A DNA stretch of 10,069 nucleotides, from positions 1 to 10,069 of the forward strand of contig CAMHBE010000051.1 of the NCBI GenBank assembly GCA_946183095.1, read 5' to 3'. A program made the translations under genes and the position numbers. The notes under the pieces were generated by a model. That model had not been told where the DNA came from and did not search any database. It saw nothing but the letters and a program-made list of their open reading frames with translations. The DNA comes from an uncultured Clostridia bacterium. GTDB lineage: Bacteria; Bacillota; Clostridia; Oscillospirales; Ruminococcaceae. Each line of letters starts with the position of its first letter. Position 1 is the stretch's first letter. Below, piece after piece: positions 1 to 6,084 of the stretch.

Positions 1-1
1 A

Positions 2-724
2 GCAGCTTTCTTTGAGGCTGTTCGTGTTCTGCTGATGAGAATTCTTAATCAAGGTACAGGGAAAAAGCTGTCGCTTCCTGAAATAAATGCAAAGATTAAT
101 GAGCTCCTTAAACAGAGCATCAAGAGCGACGGAGTTATAAATCTCTTCACGGATAAAGATCAGGATTTTTCGTTGTTTGATCCGCAATTCCTTGAAGAAA
201 TCTCAAAAATGAAAGAAAAGAACCTTGCTGTTGAGCTTTTGAAACGCTTGATCGCAGAACAAGTACACATCTATAAGCGAACAAACCTTGTTAAATCCGA
301 GAAATTCAGCGAACTGATTCAAAATGCTATGAATCGTTATCTGAACGGTATGCTTACAAATGAGGAAGTCATACAGGAAATGCTTAATCTTGCGAAGCAG
401 ATCCGTGAAGCTAAAGAAGCAGGAGAAAAGCTGGGACTGACTGCCGATGAATTGGCATTCTATGATGCTATAACCAAACCGGAGGCAATCAAGGATTTTT
501 ATGAAAACGAGGAACTGATAGCTATTACAAAAGAACTTGCGGATAAGCTGCGTAAAAATCGTACTATCGACTGGCAGAAGCGTGATAGCGCAAGAGCTAA
601 AATGCGTATGATGATACGAAAGCTGCTGAAAGAGCATCGTTATCCGCCGGAGGGCATGGATGATGCTGTTACTACGGTTATGAGTCAGTGTGAACTTTGG
701 GCGGATAATGTAATGGAAGTGTGA
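2..724 (+). CDS. hsdR: Type I restriction enzyme subunit R (HsdR), C-terminal part, 5' end outside window
   Basis: The frame is open from the window edge (codons start at base 2, reading AAFFEAVRVLL) to TGA at 722-724, so the apparent ATG at 35 is an internal Met. The visible 240 residues are almost all helical and charged. They match the C-terminal domain (DUF3387-like) found after the helicase motors of HsdR: FFEAVRVLL, a lysine/glutamate-rich middle, a FYDAITKPEAIKDFYENEEL block near the end, then IDWQKRDSARAKMRMMIRKL and KHRYPP-like EHRYPPEGMDD. In this family that region docks the translocating and cleaving subunit onto the HsdM/HsdS methylase core. The nuclease and helicase motifs must lie upstream of the window. 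The DNA is A/T-richer than the following gene (positions 241-300 are 40% GC, 1021-1080 are 58%, counted by hand), which fits a mobile restriction locus. Recognition is by sequence style, not by a search. Confidence 0.86.
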   Translation, partial: AAFFEAVRVLLMRILNQGTGKKLSLPEINAKINELLKQSIKSDGVINLFTDKDQDFSLFDPQFLEEISKMKEKNLAVELLKRLIAEQVHIYKRTNLVKSEKFSELIQNAMNRYLNGMLTNEEVIQEMLNLAKQIREAKEAGEKLGLTADELAFYDAITKPEAIKDFYENEELIAITKELADKLRKNRTIDWQKRDSARAKMRMMIRKLLKEHRYPPEGMDDAVTTVMSQCELWADNVMEV

Positions 725-761
725 AATGGTTAAACCGGCTAATATATAAAAGGAGCCCCTT

Positions 762-1610
762 ATGAAACAAGTCAATATAAACGGCAAAACCGTTCCCGTG
801 ATAGGACAGGGGACATGGCATATCGGCGACGATCCGAAACTGCACGACCGGGAAGTTGAAGCGCTTCGCACCGGTATTGAGAGCGGCATGACGCTGATCG
901 ACACAGCCGAGATGTACGGCAGCGGCAAAAGCGAGTTTGTGGTCGGAGATGCAATAAAACCGTATGACCGCGAAACGCTGTTCATCGTGTCAAAAGTGCT
1001 GCCCCGGAACGCGGGGAAGCGGGATATGCGCCGCTCGTGTGAGGAAAGCCTGAAACGGCTCGGAACAGATCATCTCGACCTGTATCTGTATCACTGGCGC
1101 GGCTCGATCCCGCTGTCCGAGACAGTGAGCTGTTTGCAGAAATTAAAAGATGACGGACTGATACGCGAGTGGGGAGTATCGAATTTCGATACCGCCGATA
1201 TGCACGAATTATCACAATTGAAACACAGCGGCAATTGCGCTGCCGTACAGGACTTGTATCATGTCGGTTCCCGCGGAGTGGAGTACAGCTTGCTGCCGTA
1301 TCTGCGGAAAAACAATATCGCGTTTATGGCGTACTGCCCGCTTGCGATGAACGGAACGCTCAGGCAGGGGATATGGAACAACACTGTATTGCAGAAGACC
1401 GCGGCTGCACATAACGCAACGGTCCGGCAGATAATGCTGGCGTGGGCGATACGCGACGGGAATACGATAGCGATACCGAAAAGCTCATCAAAGCAACACA
1501 CGATTGAAAATGCCGCTGCGGGAAATATTGTATTGACTGAAGATGAATTGCAAATGATAGAAACCGAGTTTCCGGCACCCGACAGAGAGATGCCGCTCGA
1601 TGTGGAATGA
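762..1610 (+). CDS. Aldo/keto reductase
   Basis: This is a complete 282-residue NAD(P)H-dependent carbonyl reductase of the aldo/keto reductase superfamily (cytosolic TIM barrel). The catalytic tetrad is all present: D47 and Y52 (in LIDTAEMYG), K78 (in IVSKVLP) and H111 (in LYLYHW). Other family marks are the N-terminal GQGTWHIGD turn, SNF at 140-142, and the C-terminal cofactor signature IPKSSSKQHTIENA from residue 238. The layout is closest to the YeaE-like bacterial group; the substrate cannot be read from sequence. The start is set by AGGAG at 751-755, six bases before the ATG. It lies 37 bp after hsdR on the same strand with no convincing promoter or terminator between, so read-through from the restriction locus is possible, but the change in base composition suggests the two genes have different histories. 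No T-rich terminator hairpin follows it. Confidence 0.93.
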   Translation: MKQVNINGKTVPVIGQGTWHIGDDPKLHDREVEALRTGIESGMTLIDTAEMYGSGKSEFVVGDAIKPYDRETLFIVSKVLPRNAGKRDMRRSCEESLKRLGTDHLDLYLYHWRGSIPLSETVSCLQKLKDDGLIREWGVSNFDTADMHELSQLKHSGNCAAVQDLYHVGSRGVEYSLLPYLRKNNIAFMAYCPLAMNGTLRQGIWNNTVLQKTAAAHNATVRQIMLAWAIRDGNTIAIPKSSSKQHTIENAAAGNIVLTEDELQMIETEFPAPDREMPLDVE

Positions 1611-1746
1611 GGCATTAGTGATAAGAGCATGGAGCCGGCAGCCTCTCTCAAATTATGCCTCACGTTCAAGCCCGTGCTTCAATGTGGAGTGAACGGGTGT
1701 ATGTGCCGAGCAGCTCCTTGCAGTCGGGGAACTGTTCTAAAAAATA
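1611..1746. other. Intergenic region with imperfect inverted repeats, no gene seen
   Basis: No credible ORF is present. An 8-bp perfect inverted repeat, TGAGGCAT (1608-1615, starting at the reductase stop codon) and ATGCCTCA (1655-1662), encloses the first part. CCCGT (1671-1675) and ACGGG could form a second stem. Neither is followed by a T-run, so a standard intrinsic terminator is not supported. The stretch ends at the repeat that starts at 1747. Confidence 0.5.
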
Positions 1747-1763
1747 AGGGCACCTCTAAAAAC
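1747..1763 (+). repeat. Left copy of a 17-bp inverted repeat flanking the nucleotidase gene
   Basis: AGGGCACCTCTAAAAAC is repeated in inverted orientation at 4025-4041 with 16 of 17 bases identical. TAA (1745-1747) precedes GGGC here, and TAA (4041-4043) follows the mirrored copy. That resembles a 3-bp target duplication around terminal inverted repeats of a small mobile element. No transposase gene is visible. The -35 box of the next promoter begins 3 bases after this repeat. Confidence 0.6.
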
Positions 1764-1765
1764 AA

Positions 1766-1794
1766 TTGACAAATCTGTACAAATGTGATATAAT
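1766..1794 (+). promoter_or_regulatory. Consensus housekeeping promoter of the nucleotidase gene
   Basis: A perfect -35 TTGACA (1766-1771), a 17-bp spacer and a perfect -10 TATAAT (1789-1794). There is also an extended -10 TG at 1786-1787. Transcription should start near 1801, giving a leader of about 88 nt. No similarly good promoter is seen closer to the gene. Confidence 0.88.
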
Positions 1795-1808
1795 ACTGTC
1801 AGTATATT

Positions 1809-1875
1809 CCGGTTTGAAATCGGTAATATTACGAAAGAATTATTAACGAATCACAAATCGTTAAAAATCAGGAGG
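1809..1875 (+). promoter_or_regulatory. Nucleotidase leader with dyads and ribosome binding site
   Basis: Just after the predicted transcript start lie two dyads: the near-palindrome CCGGTTTGAAATCGG (1809-1823), then GTAATATTAC (1823-1832). A perfect inverted repeat, TTAACGA (1843-1849) and TCGTTAA (1858-1864) with an 8-nt loop, sits immediately before AGGAGG (1870-1875). The Shine-Dalgarno is 2 nt from a mini-ORF ATG at 1878 (ATG AGA AAA TAA) and 13 nt from the true ATG at 1889. The mini-ORF stop overlaps that start as TAATG. These are direct observations; a regulatory role is inferred. Confidence 0.45.
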
Positions 1876-1888
1876 AAATGAGAAAATA

Positions 1889-3784
1889 ATGAAAAAGTTT
1901 ATCAGGATCACAGCAGCCGGTGCGGCTTTGGCGTTTGCAGCCGCAGCCGTACAGCTCCCCGTTTACGCGGAGGACAGCGGTAAGAGTGACGATATCGTCA
2001 TTCTGTACACCAACGACGTTCAATGCGGTATTGACGTCAATATCGGCTATGACGGACTTGCGCTTTATAAGCGTGAAATGCAGGAGCAGTATGAAAATGT
2101 ACTGCTGGTCGATGCAGGTGACGCCATTTATGGTACGCCGGTGGGTACACTCTCCAAAGGCTCATACATAACCCGACTTATGAATGCGGTCGGCTATGAT
2201 GCCGCAGCTCCCGGCAACCACGAATTCGACTACAGTCTCAAAGAACTTATGGTCAGAGCGGACGAACTGAACTGCGGGTACATCTGCGCGAATTTCTATG
2301 ATACGGAGAGCGGCGAGCTGCTGTTTGACCCGTATAAGATAGTAGAGGCGGGAGACAAGAAAATAGCTTTTGTCGGTGCGACAACTCCCGAAACGCTTTC
2401 GATCTCCACTCCTGCATATTTCCAGAATGATGCCGGCGAATATATCTACAGTTTCGGCGGGGACGGCAGCATTTACGAACTGCTCCAGAACGCGGTTGAT
2501 GGTGCAAGAGATGAAGGGGCTGATTATGTTATCCTTCTTGCGCATCTCGGAGAAAACTATGTCCGGGAGGGCTGGAAAGCACAGGATGTTGTTGCCGAGC
2601 TTACAGGCATCGACGCGGTCATAGACGGACATTCAAAGGAAGTGACACCCGGGATCACCGTAAGATCCAAGGACGGCAAAGACGTTGTCATCACACAGAC
2701 CGGAACAAAATTTGCAAATATCGGCAAGATGACCATAACCACAGACGGTGATATTTCCACCGAACTTATCGACAGCGTTCCCGCACCCGATGAGAATTCC
2801 GGTATCGCCGAAGATACGTGGCTCGAACCCGACGGCAGAGAAGGCAGATTTGCTGACGAGGGTGTCAACAGTGTAATGATGCAGATAGCATCAGAGTACA
2901 GCGAGATACTTGACGAAACGATCGGAACTTCCGATTATGACCTTATTACGAATGACCCCGAGACCGGTGACAGATTGATAAGAAACCACGAAACAAACCT
3001 CGGCGACCTTTGCGCGGACGCATATAAATACGTTCTCGGTGCCGATGTCGGTATTATAAACGGTGCCGGTGTCGGAACATCTATCAGCTCCGGTGATATT
3101 ACCTACAATGACGCTATGGCTGTATTCCCGTTTGCAAATATGACATTGGTCGCGGAAGTAACCGGTCAGCAGATACTTGATGTTCTGGAGCGAGGCGCAA
3201 TGAATTATCCCGGCGAGCACGGCTCTTTTATCCAAGTTTCCGGCATTGAATACACTATAGACGAAGGGATACCGAGTTCCGTAAAGCTTGACGAGACCGG
3301 TACATTTCTCGGCGTTGACGGCGAGTACAGAGTCAGAAACGTGCTGATAAACGGTGAACCTCTCGATACAGCGAAAACCTACACGCTCGCTGCTCATGAC
3401 CACTATCTGAAAAACGGCGGTGACGGTTACATATTCACCGGAAAGTGCAATATCGTCCGCGATAATGTTATGTCGGACTCCGATCTTATCGCAGCATATA
3501 TCCGTGATTATCTCGGCGGTGTGATACCGGAGAAGTACAGCGACCCTTATGGTGAGGGCAGAATAAAGATCATCAACAGCTCAGTTGAAGGAATCGCGGA
3601 TGAAGAAATTACCGAAGAGCCCAATAATTCGACCGCTGAAATTCCGGCTGTCGATACAGCAGAAGAAACTGCTCCCGAAACTCCCGTGACAACAGGGGAT
3701 AATCCTTCCACAGGCGTTGGCATAACAATGATCGTACCGACAATATGCCTTGTAGCGGCAGCTGTATCAAGAAAGAAAAGATAA
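1889..3784 (+). CDS. Secreted, wall-anchored 5'-nucleotidase / metallophosphatase family protein
   Basis: This is a complete 631-residue protein of the UshA/CD73-like family: calcineurin-like metallophosphatase domain plus 5'-nucleotidase C-terminal domain. Residues 1-27 are a signal peptide (MKKFIRI, Ala-rich core, VYA before E28). The catalytic domain shows TND at 41-43, GD at 77-78, GNHEFDY at 109-115, AHLG at 218-221 and DGHS at 246-249. The substrate-binding half shows NLGDLCADAY from 370, NGAGVGTSIS from 391 and NGGDGY at 509-514. The C-terminus is an NPSTG sortase-type motif (605-609), a hydrophobic segment (610-626) and RKKR. The protein should hydrolyse extracellular nucleotides or related phosphoesters at the cell surface. 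Oddity: the usual His after TND-x is Gln45, and the residue two after the DGH histidine is Lys250. Both lie at metal site 1, so activity or metal use may be altered. It has its own promoter and terminator, so it is probably monocistronic. Confidence 0.92.
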   Translation: MKKFIRITAAGAALAFAAAAVQLPVYAEDSGKSDDIVILYTNDVQCGIDVNIGYDGLALYKREMQEQYENVLLVDAGDAIYGTPVGTLSKGSYITRLMNAVGYDAAAPGNHEFDYSLKELMVRADELNCGYICANFYDTESGELLFDPYKIVEAGDKKIAFVGATTPETLSISTPAYFQNDAGEYIYSFGGDGSIYELLQNAVDGARDEGADYVILLAHLGENYVREGWKAQDVVAELTGIDAVIDGHSKEVTPGITVRSKDGKDVVITQTGTKFANIGKMTITTDGDISTELIDSVPAPDENSGIAEDTWLEPDGREGRFADEGVNSVMMQIASEYSEILDETIGTSDYDLITNDPETGDRLIRNHETNLGDLCADAYKYVLGADVGIINGAGVGTSISSGDITYNDAMAVFPFANMTLVAEVTGQQILDVLERGAMNYPGEHGSFIQVSGIEYTIDEGIPSSVKLDETGTFLGVDGEYRVRNVLINGEPLDTAKTYTLAAHDHYLKNGGDGYIFTGKCNIVRDNVMSDSDLIAAYIRDYLGGVIPEKYSDPYGEGRIKIINSSVEGIADEEITEEPNNSTAEIPAVDTAEETAPETPVTTGDNPSTGVGITMIVPTICLVAAAVSRKKR

Positions 3785-3785
3785 A

Positions 3786-3801
3786 GGGCATCTCTGAATT
3801 C
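3786..3801 (+). repeat. Degenerate third copy of the flanking repeat
   Basis: GGGCATCTCTGAATTC begins 2 bases after the nucleotidase stop codon. It matches GGGCACCTCTAAAAAC (from 1748) at 12 of 16 positions in the same orientation, and the mirrored copy at 4025-4040 at 11 of 16. It could be the left end of a separate 255-bp miniature element (3786-4040), or chance similarity. Confidence 0.35.
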
Positions 3802-3831
3802 AGTACACTTATCAGAAAGCTCGTATAATTG

Positions 3832-3866
3832 AAACTCCGTCCGGAAAAATCGGGCGGAGTTTTTTT
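3832..3866 (+). terminator. Intrinsic terminator of the nucleotidase gene
   Basis: AAACTCCGTCCG (3832-3843) pairs with CGGGCGGAGTTT (3851-3862) over 12 bp with one G-T wobble and a 7-nt loop. It runs into a T tract (3860-3866). It lies 47 bp after the stop codon at 3784. Confidence 0.9.
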
Positions 3867-4024
3867 CGGGAAGATAAAATTTACACGGACTGTTTTAATG
3901 CAAAAACTTGTTTTTCAGAGCTGTTAGCCGGGTCTCTCCGACATCAGGTTCCTGTTCAGGATATCCATTCAATGACGGTAAGCTCGATGCTTCGCTGAAG
4001 AACGTACAATTAAAGATATTATAG
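3867..4024. other. Intergenic stretch between convergent genes, no gene seen
   Basis: No ORF with a start and ribosome site is visible on either strand. One minus-strand frame stays open for about 45 codons without a start codon and resembles nothing I recognise. The stretch is bounded by the terminator on the left and the mirrored repeat at 4025 on the right. Confidence 0.5.
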
Positions 4025-4041
4025 GTTTTTAGAGGAGCCCT
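4025..4041 (-). repeat. Right, inverted copy of the 17-bp flanking repeat
   Basis: GTTTTTAGAGGAGCCCT is the reverse complement of AGGGCTCCTCTAAAAAC and differs from the left copy (1747-1763) at one base. TAA follows GCCC at 4041-4043, mirroring TAA before GGGC on the left. The outer ends of the pair are 2295 bp apart and enclose only the nucleotidase gene with its promoter and terminator. Confidence 0.6.
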
Positions 4042-4059
4042 AAAGTTATATTGATAATA

Positions 4060-4194
4060 TCATTTCGTCTTTTGGGTTGTGTCGTCCGTTTCACGGTATG
4101 TAATGTCGTTCTCGGATTTTATCGTGTCCGCGAAAGCTGTGACCGACGTGCAGGACACTTCGGTGATAGCCGCAAGTGTGGCTGCCGCTATCAT
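4060..4194 (-). pseudogene. Short ORF repeating the N-terminus of the adjacent wall protein (remnant or micro-protein)
   Basis: A 44-codon ORF runs from ATG at 4194 to TGA at 4060-4062, 11 bp after the stop of the upstream gene. It reads as a signal-peptide core (MIAAATLAAITEVSCTS, then VTAFAD) followed by a 22-residue charged tail beginning DTIKSENDITYRETDD. The upstream gene has AAITAMSCTSATVFAD and then VTYRYSD at equivalent places, so the two N-termini are homologous at protein level. The DNA has diverged: shared Ile, Thr and Ser residues use different codons, which points to an old rather than recent duplication. Initiation looks poor. AGAGGG (4210-4215) is 15 nt from the ATG and abuts a CTG at 4209-4207 that would add LKNGF. 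Either it is the stump of a duplicated gene, or a co-transcribed secreted peptide. I see no way to choose from sequence alone. Confidence 0.45.
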
Positions 4195-4205
4195 AAATCC
4201 GTTTT

Positions 4206-5723
4206 TCAGCCCTCTACCATTTTAACATAAGGTATCAGCCGCCCGTCAAGCTCCGCGAGTAAAATGTCGTTTCTGCCCTTTGCCCACCAGAGCTGTGTTC
4301 CTACCGGAAGTACGCTTGCGGACTGCGAACGTATCTCCGACACAACGCGCGAGTCTGTATTTGCGGTTATCTTTCCCGGGGAGTTGATCGACTTCTCGAA
4401 TTTTGTGCTTTGCCATGACGGTTCATTTTCGATGTTCACATAGTACATACCGCTAAGCACAATATAGTCATTGTACAGTTCGGGTATTGTCTTCACCGAA
4501 TCCGCACTCGACCATGTTTCTTCTTCATCATCTGCGACTAAAACATCGGTCTGATATTCCTCGTACATATCCTCTGTGGGAGCAGCCGCCTCGGGCAGCC
4601 AATCTATCCCGACGACCGTAACATCGAGCCAGCAGTACAGCATATTGCCGACCCACTCAAGCCAATCGGTATCGCTGTATACGCTGTCTTTCGGGTGTTC
4701 ATCCTCGTATCGCGCTTCACGGTGAGAGGTTATCTTTTCCTTCATCAGCGCAAGCAGCGCTTTCTCGGTGATACCGTCGCGGAAAGCGTACTTCCCCGTC
4801 TTTTCGTTCAGCTTGTTATAGCCGCCGAAAAGTCCGTATGTGATCTCCTTCGTTTCGCCGTTTATAAGATACATCTGTGCGTCGTCTGTAAGGAAAAAGT
4901 TGTCGCCGTCCTCATCGAGCACCCGCGTATCGAGCCTGTACGCGTCATACATCATATCGAGCTTCAAGCGGCCGTTTCGCAGCACGAGCAGGCTGTTGAA
5001 CAGTTCAAAGCGGTCCAGCAGTGCTTCTCTGACCTTCTGCTCATACGTGTTAGCAAGTACCTTGCTTGCGCTAAGAATGCCAATACTCGGTATACTCAGC
5101 TTATAGGTGTATTTACCGTCCACCTTTATACTGCGCGCGACACCCGCCTTGACAACGAGCCTGTCGCCCGTTTCAAGCTGCTCGGCCACCGCGAGGGGAA
5201 CTTCAAGATAATAATAGTCGTTGTCGTTTATGTAGGCTTTGGCTTTCTTCTCGCTTACATAGCTGTCGATGCTGTAATTGCCGCTGTAGGGCTCGGCTAT
5301 TATATCGTTCCGCGAAACTTTTATCCTGACGTATGTACCGAAACGTACCGCATCACTGTACTTGCTGCAATAACTATTTCCGTCCCAGTAACCGTTCTCG
5401 TCGAACCAGCTGTATTTGCCGCCGCCCCGTGAAATCTCATACCACCCCGTGACCATTCTGCCGGACTTGTCGAGATAACGGTATCTTCCCTTGCTGTCCT
5501 TTATCCACTTGTTTTTCAGCTTCACGCCGTCTTTGTAGCAGTATCTGCCCTTGCTCGTTTTCGCCCAGCCGGTGTATTTGCCCTTTGCCTCGCCGCTGTC
5601 TGAATAGCGGTATGTAACTCCGTCAACGGTTTTGAGTTTGTCCGCAAACACAGTCGCGCTCGTGCATGACATTGCTGTTATTGCAGCTAATGCCGCCGCA
5701 ATAAGTTTAATGCTTTTTTTCAT
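4206..5723 (-). CDS. Secreted cell-wall-binding-repeat protein of unknown function
   Basis: This 505-residue protein starts at the ATG at 5723. An ATG three codons upstream (5732) is less likely: AAAGGA lies 8 nt before the 5723 start but abuts the upstream one. Residues 1-27 are a signal peptide (MKKSIKLIAAALAAITAMSC, cleavage after VFA). Residues about 36-115 are aromatic/glycine repeats like those of choline- or wall-binding modules: GWAKTSKGRYCYKDG, WIKDSKGRYRYLDKSG, then GWYEISRGGGKYSWFDENG. The remaining 390 residues match nothing I recognise. They include a Tyr-rich stretch (YINDNDYYYLEV), a GIDWLPEAAAPTEDMYEEY segment and a Trp-containing end (QLWWAKGRND). No transmembrane helix or sorting motif is visible, so the protein is probably held on the wall by the repeats or released. 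It is divergent from the sigma operon across a 361-bp regulatory region and convergent with the nucleotidase gene. Confidence 0.8.
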   Translation of the reverse strand: MKKSIKLIAAALAAITAMSCTSATVFADKLKTVDGVTYRYSDSGEAKGKYTGWAKTSKGRYCYKDGVKLKNKWIKDSKGRYRYLDKSGRMVTGWYEISRGGGKYSWFDENGYWDGNSYCSKYSDAVRFGTYVRIKVSRNDIIAEPYSGNYSIDSYVSEKKAKAYINDNDYYYLEVPLAVAEQLETGDRLVVKAGVARSIKVDGKYTYKLSIPSIGILSASKVLANTYEQKVREALLDRFELFNSLLVLRNGRLKLDMMYDAYRLDTRVLDEDGDNFFLTDDAQMYLINGETKEITYGLFGGYNKLNEKTGKYAFRDGITEKALLALMKEKITSHREARYEDEHPKDSVYSDTDWLEWVGNMLYCWLDVTVVGIDWLPEAAAPTEDMYEEYQTDVLVADDEEETWSSADSVKTIPELYNDYIVLSGMYYVNIENEPSWQSTKFEKSINSPGKITANTDSRVVSEIRSQSASVLPVGTQLWWAKGRNDILLAELDGRLIPYVKMVEG

Positions 5724-5761
5724 AATATACATCCTTTCTGTTATTTGAGAGTTTAGTCTCT

Positions 5762-5789
5762 ATTATATAACACCTTATTCGCGTAACAT
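5762..5789 (-). promoter_or_regulatory. Leftward promoter of the wall-protein gene
   Basis: On the minus strand a perfect -10 TATAAT (5767-5762) lies about 38 bp before the chosen start codon. The best -35 is ATGTTA (5789-5784) with a 16-bp spacer, a weak match (3 of 6). The weak -35 falls inside dyad A (5783-5796), as expected for a controlled promoter. Confidence 0.6.
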
Positions 5790-5796
5790 TGGTTAC
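5783..5796. promoter_or_regulatory. Dyad A, candidate operator over the leftward -35 region
   Basis: GTAAC (5783-5787), ATTG, GTTAC (5792-5796): a perfect 5-bp dyad. It overlaps the -35 region of the leftward promoter. Its centre is 40 bp from that of dyad B. The regulator is not known. Confidence 0.45.
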
Positions 5797-5820
5797 AGAA
5801 TATATTGGAATTGGAAGTAA

Positions 5821-5838
5821 TTTGTAACTTCTTACAGA
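5821..5838 (+). promoter_or_regulatory. Dyad B, candidate operator
   Basis: TTTGTAACTTCTTACAGA holds TGTAA (5823-5827), CTTC and TTACA (5832-5836). Read against the reverse complement of dyad C it matches at 15 of 18 bases, more than dyad symmetry alone would require. Confidence 0.5.
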
Positions 5839-5840
5839 AA

Positions 5841-5962
5841 TGCGGCGGGAAAGTTGTATAAAGTGCTGCATTGATAACAGGCGCAAAAGCCCGAAAGCCT
5901 GAGCGCTCTACGCTAATTTAATTAGATATTATAAAGCGTATAGCAACGATCTATCAGATTTG
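5841..5962. other. Middle of the divergent intergenic region
   Basis: No ORF is supported. Two inverted repeats are visible: CAGGC (5878-5882) with GCCTG (5897-5901), and TACGCT (5909-5914) with AGCGTA (5935-5940). The stretch lies upstream of both predicted promoters, so it is probably not transcribed from either. I could not fit it to a riboswitch class I know. Confidence 0.4.
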
Positions 5963-5991
5963 TTGCATTTGCAATAAAAATGATGTATAAT
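5963..5991 (+). promoter_or_regulatory. Rightward promoter of the ECF sigma operon
   Basis: TTGCAT (5963-5968), a 17-bp spacer and a perfect -10 TATAAT (5986-5991). The expected start is near 5998, giving a leader of about 87 nt. These are housekeeping hexamers rather than an ECF-type promoter, and the same pair with the same spacing recurs at 9818-9846. Confidence 0.78.
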
Positions 5992-6009
5992 ATTGTAAGA
6001 TGTTACAAA
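5992..6009 (-). promoter_or_regulatory. Dyad C, candidate operator over the sigma operon start site
   Basis: TTGTAA (5993-5998), GATG, TTACAA (6003-6008) is a perfect 6-bp dyad. It begins 1 bp after the -10 box, so it covers the expected transcription start, where a bound repressor would block initiation. On the minus strand it reads TTTGTAACATCTTACAAT, close to dyad B. Confidence 0.55.
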
Positions 6010-6018
6010 GTTTTCGGT

Positions 6019-6039
6019 GAGCGCAATTTTTCGGCGCTC
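6019..6039 (+). other. Hairpin in the sigma operon leader
   Basis: GAGCGC (6019-6024) pairs with GCGCTC (6034-6039) across a 9-nt A/T-rich loop. It lies about 20 nt into the predicted leader and 45 nt before the start codon. There is no T-run after it, so it is not a terminator. Its role is unknown. Confidence 0.4.
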
Positions 6040-6084
6040 TGTATCGTGTTATTATAAAAGACATAAGTGAAAAGAGGGAACGGA

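Noticed and set aside
745..761. GGGCTCCT (reverse strand) at the reductase ribosome site resembles the repeat at 4025
   Set aside because: Only the first eight bases match, and AGGAG is fully explained as the Shine-Dalgarno of the reductase gene.
203..985. Long minus-strand ORF of 260 codons
   Set aside because: It spans two well-supported plus-strand genes and their junction, has a Ser/Phe/Ile-rich composition typical of antisense reading, and shows no domain pattern.
3890..4024. Minus-strand frame open for about 45 codons in the intergenic stretch
   Set aside because: It has no start codon with a ribosome site, no recognisable protein pattern, and a length that chance allows.
4695..5432. 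Plus-strand ORF of 245 codons opposite the wall-protein gene
   Set aside because: The minus strand carries a signal peptide, a ribosome site and recognisable wall-binding repeats. The plus-strand product is a Val/Ala-rich shadow without a credible start signal.
5878..5940. Possible riboswitch or structured RNA with two stems
   Set aside because: The stems are short, the stretch lies upstream of both predicted transcript starts, and the core motifs of riboswitches I know (for example c-di-GMP type I) do not fit.
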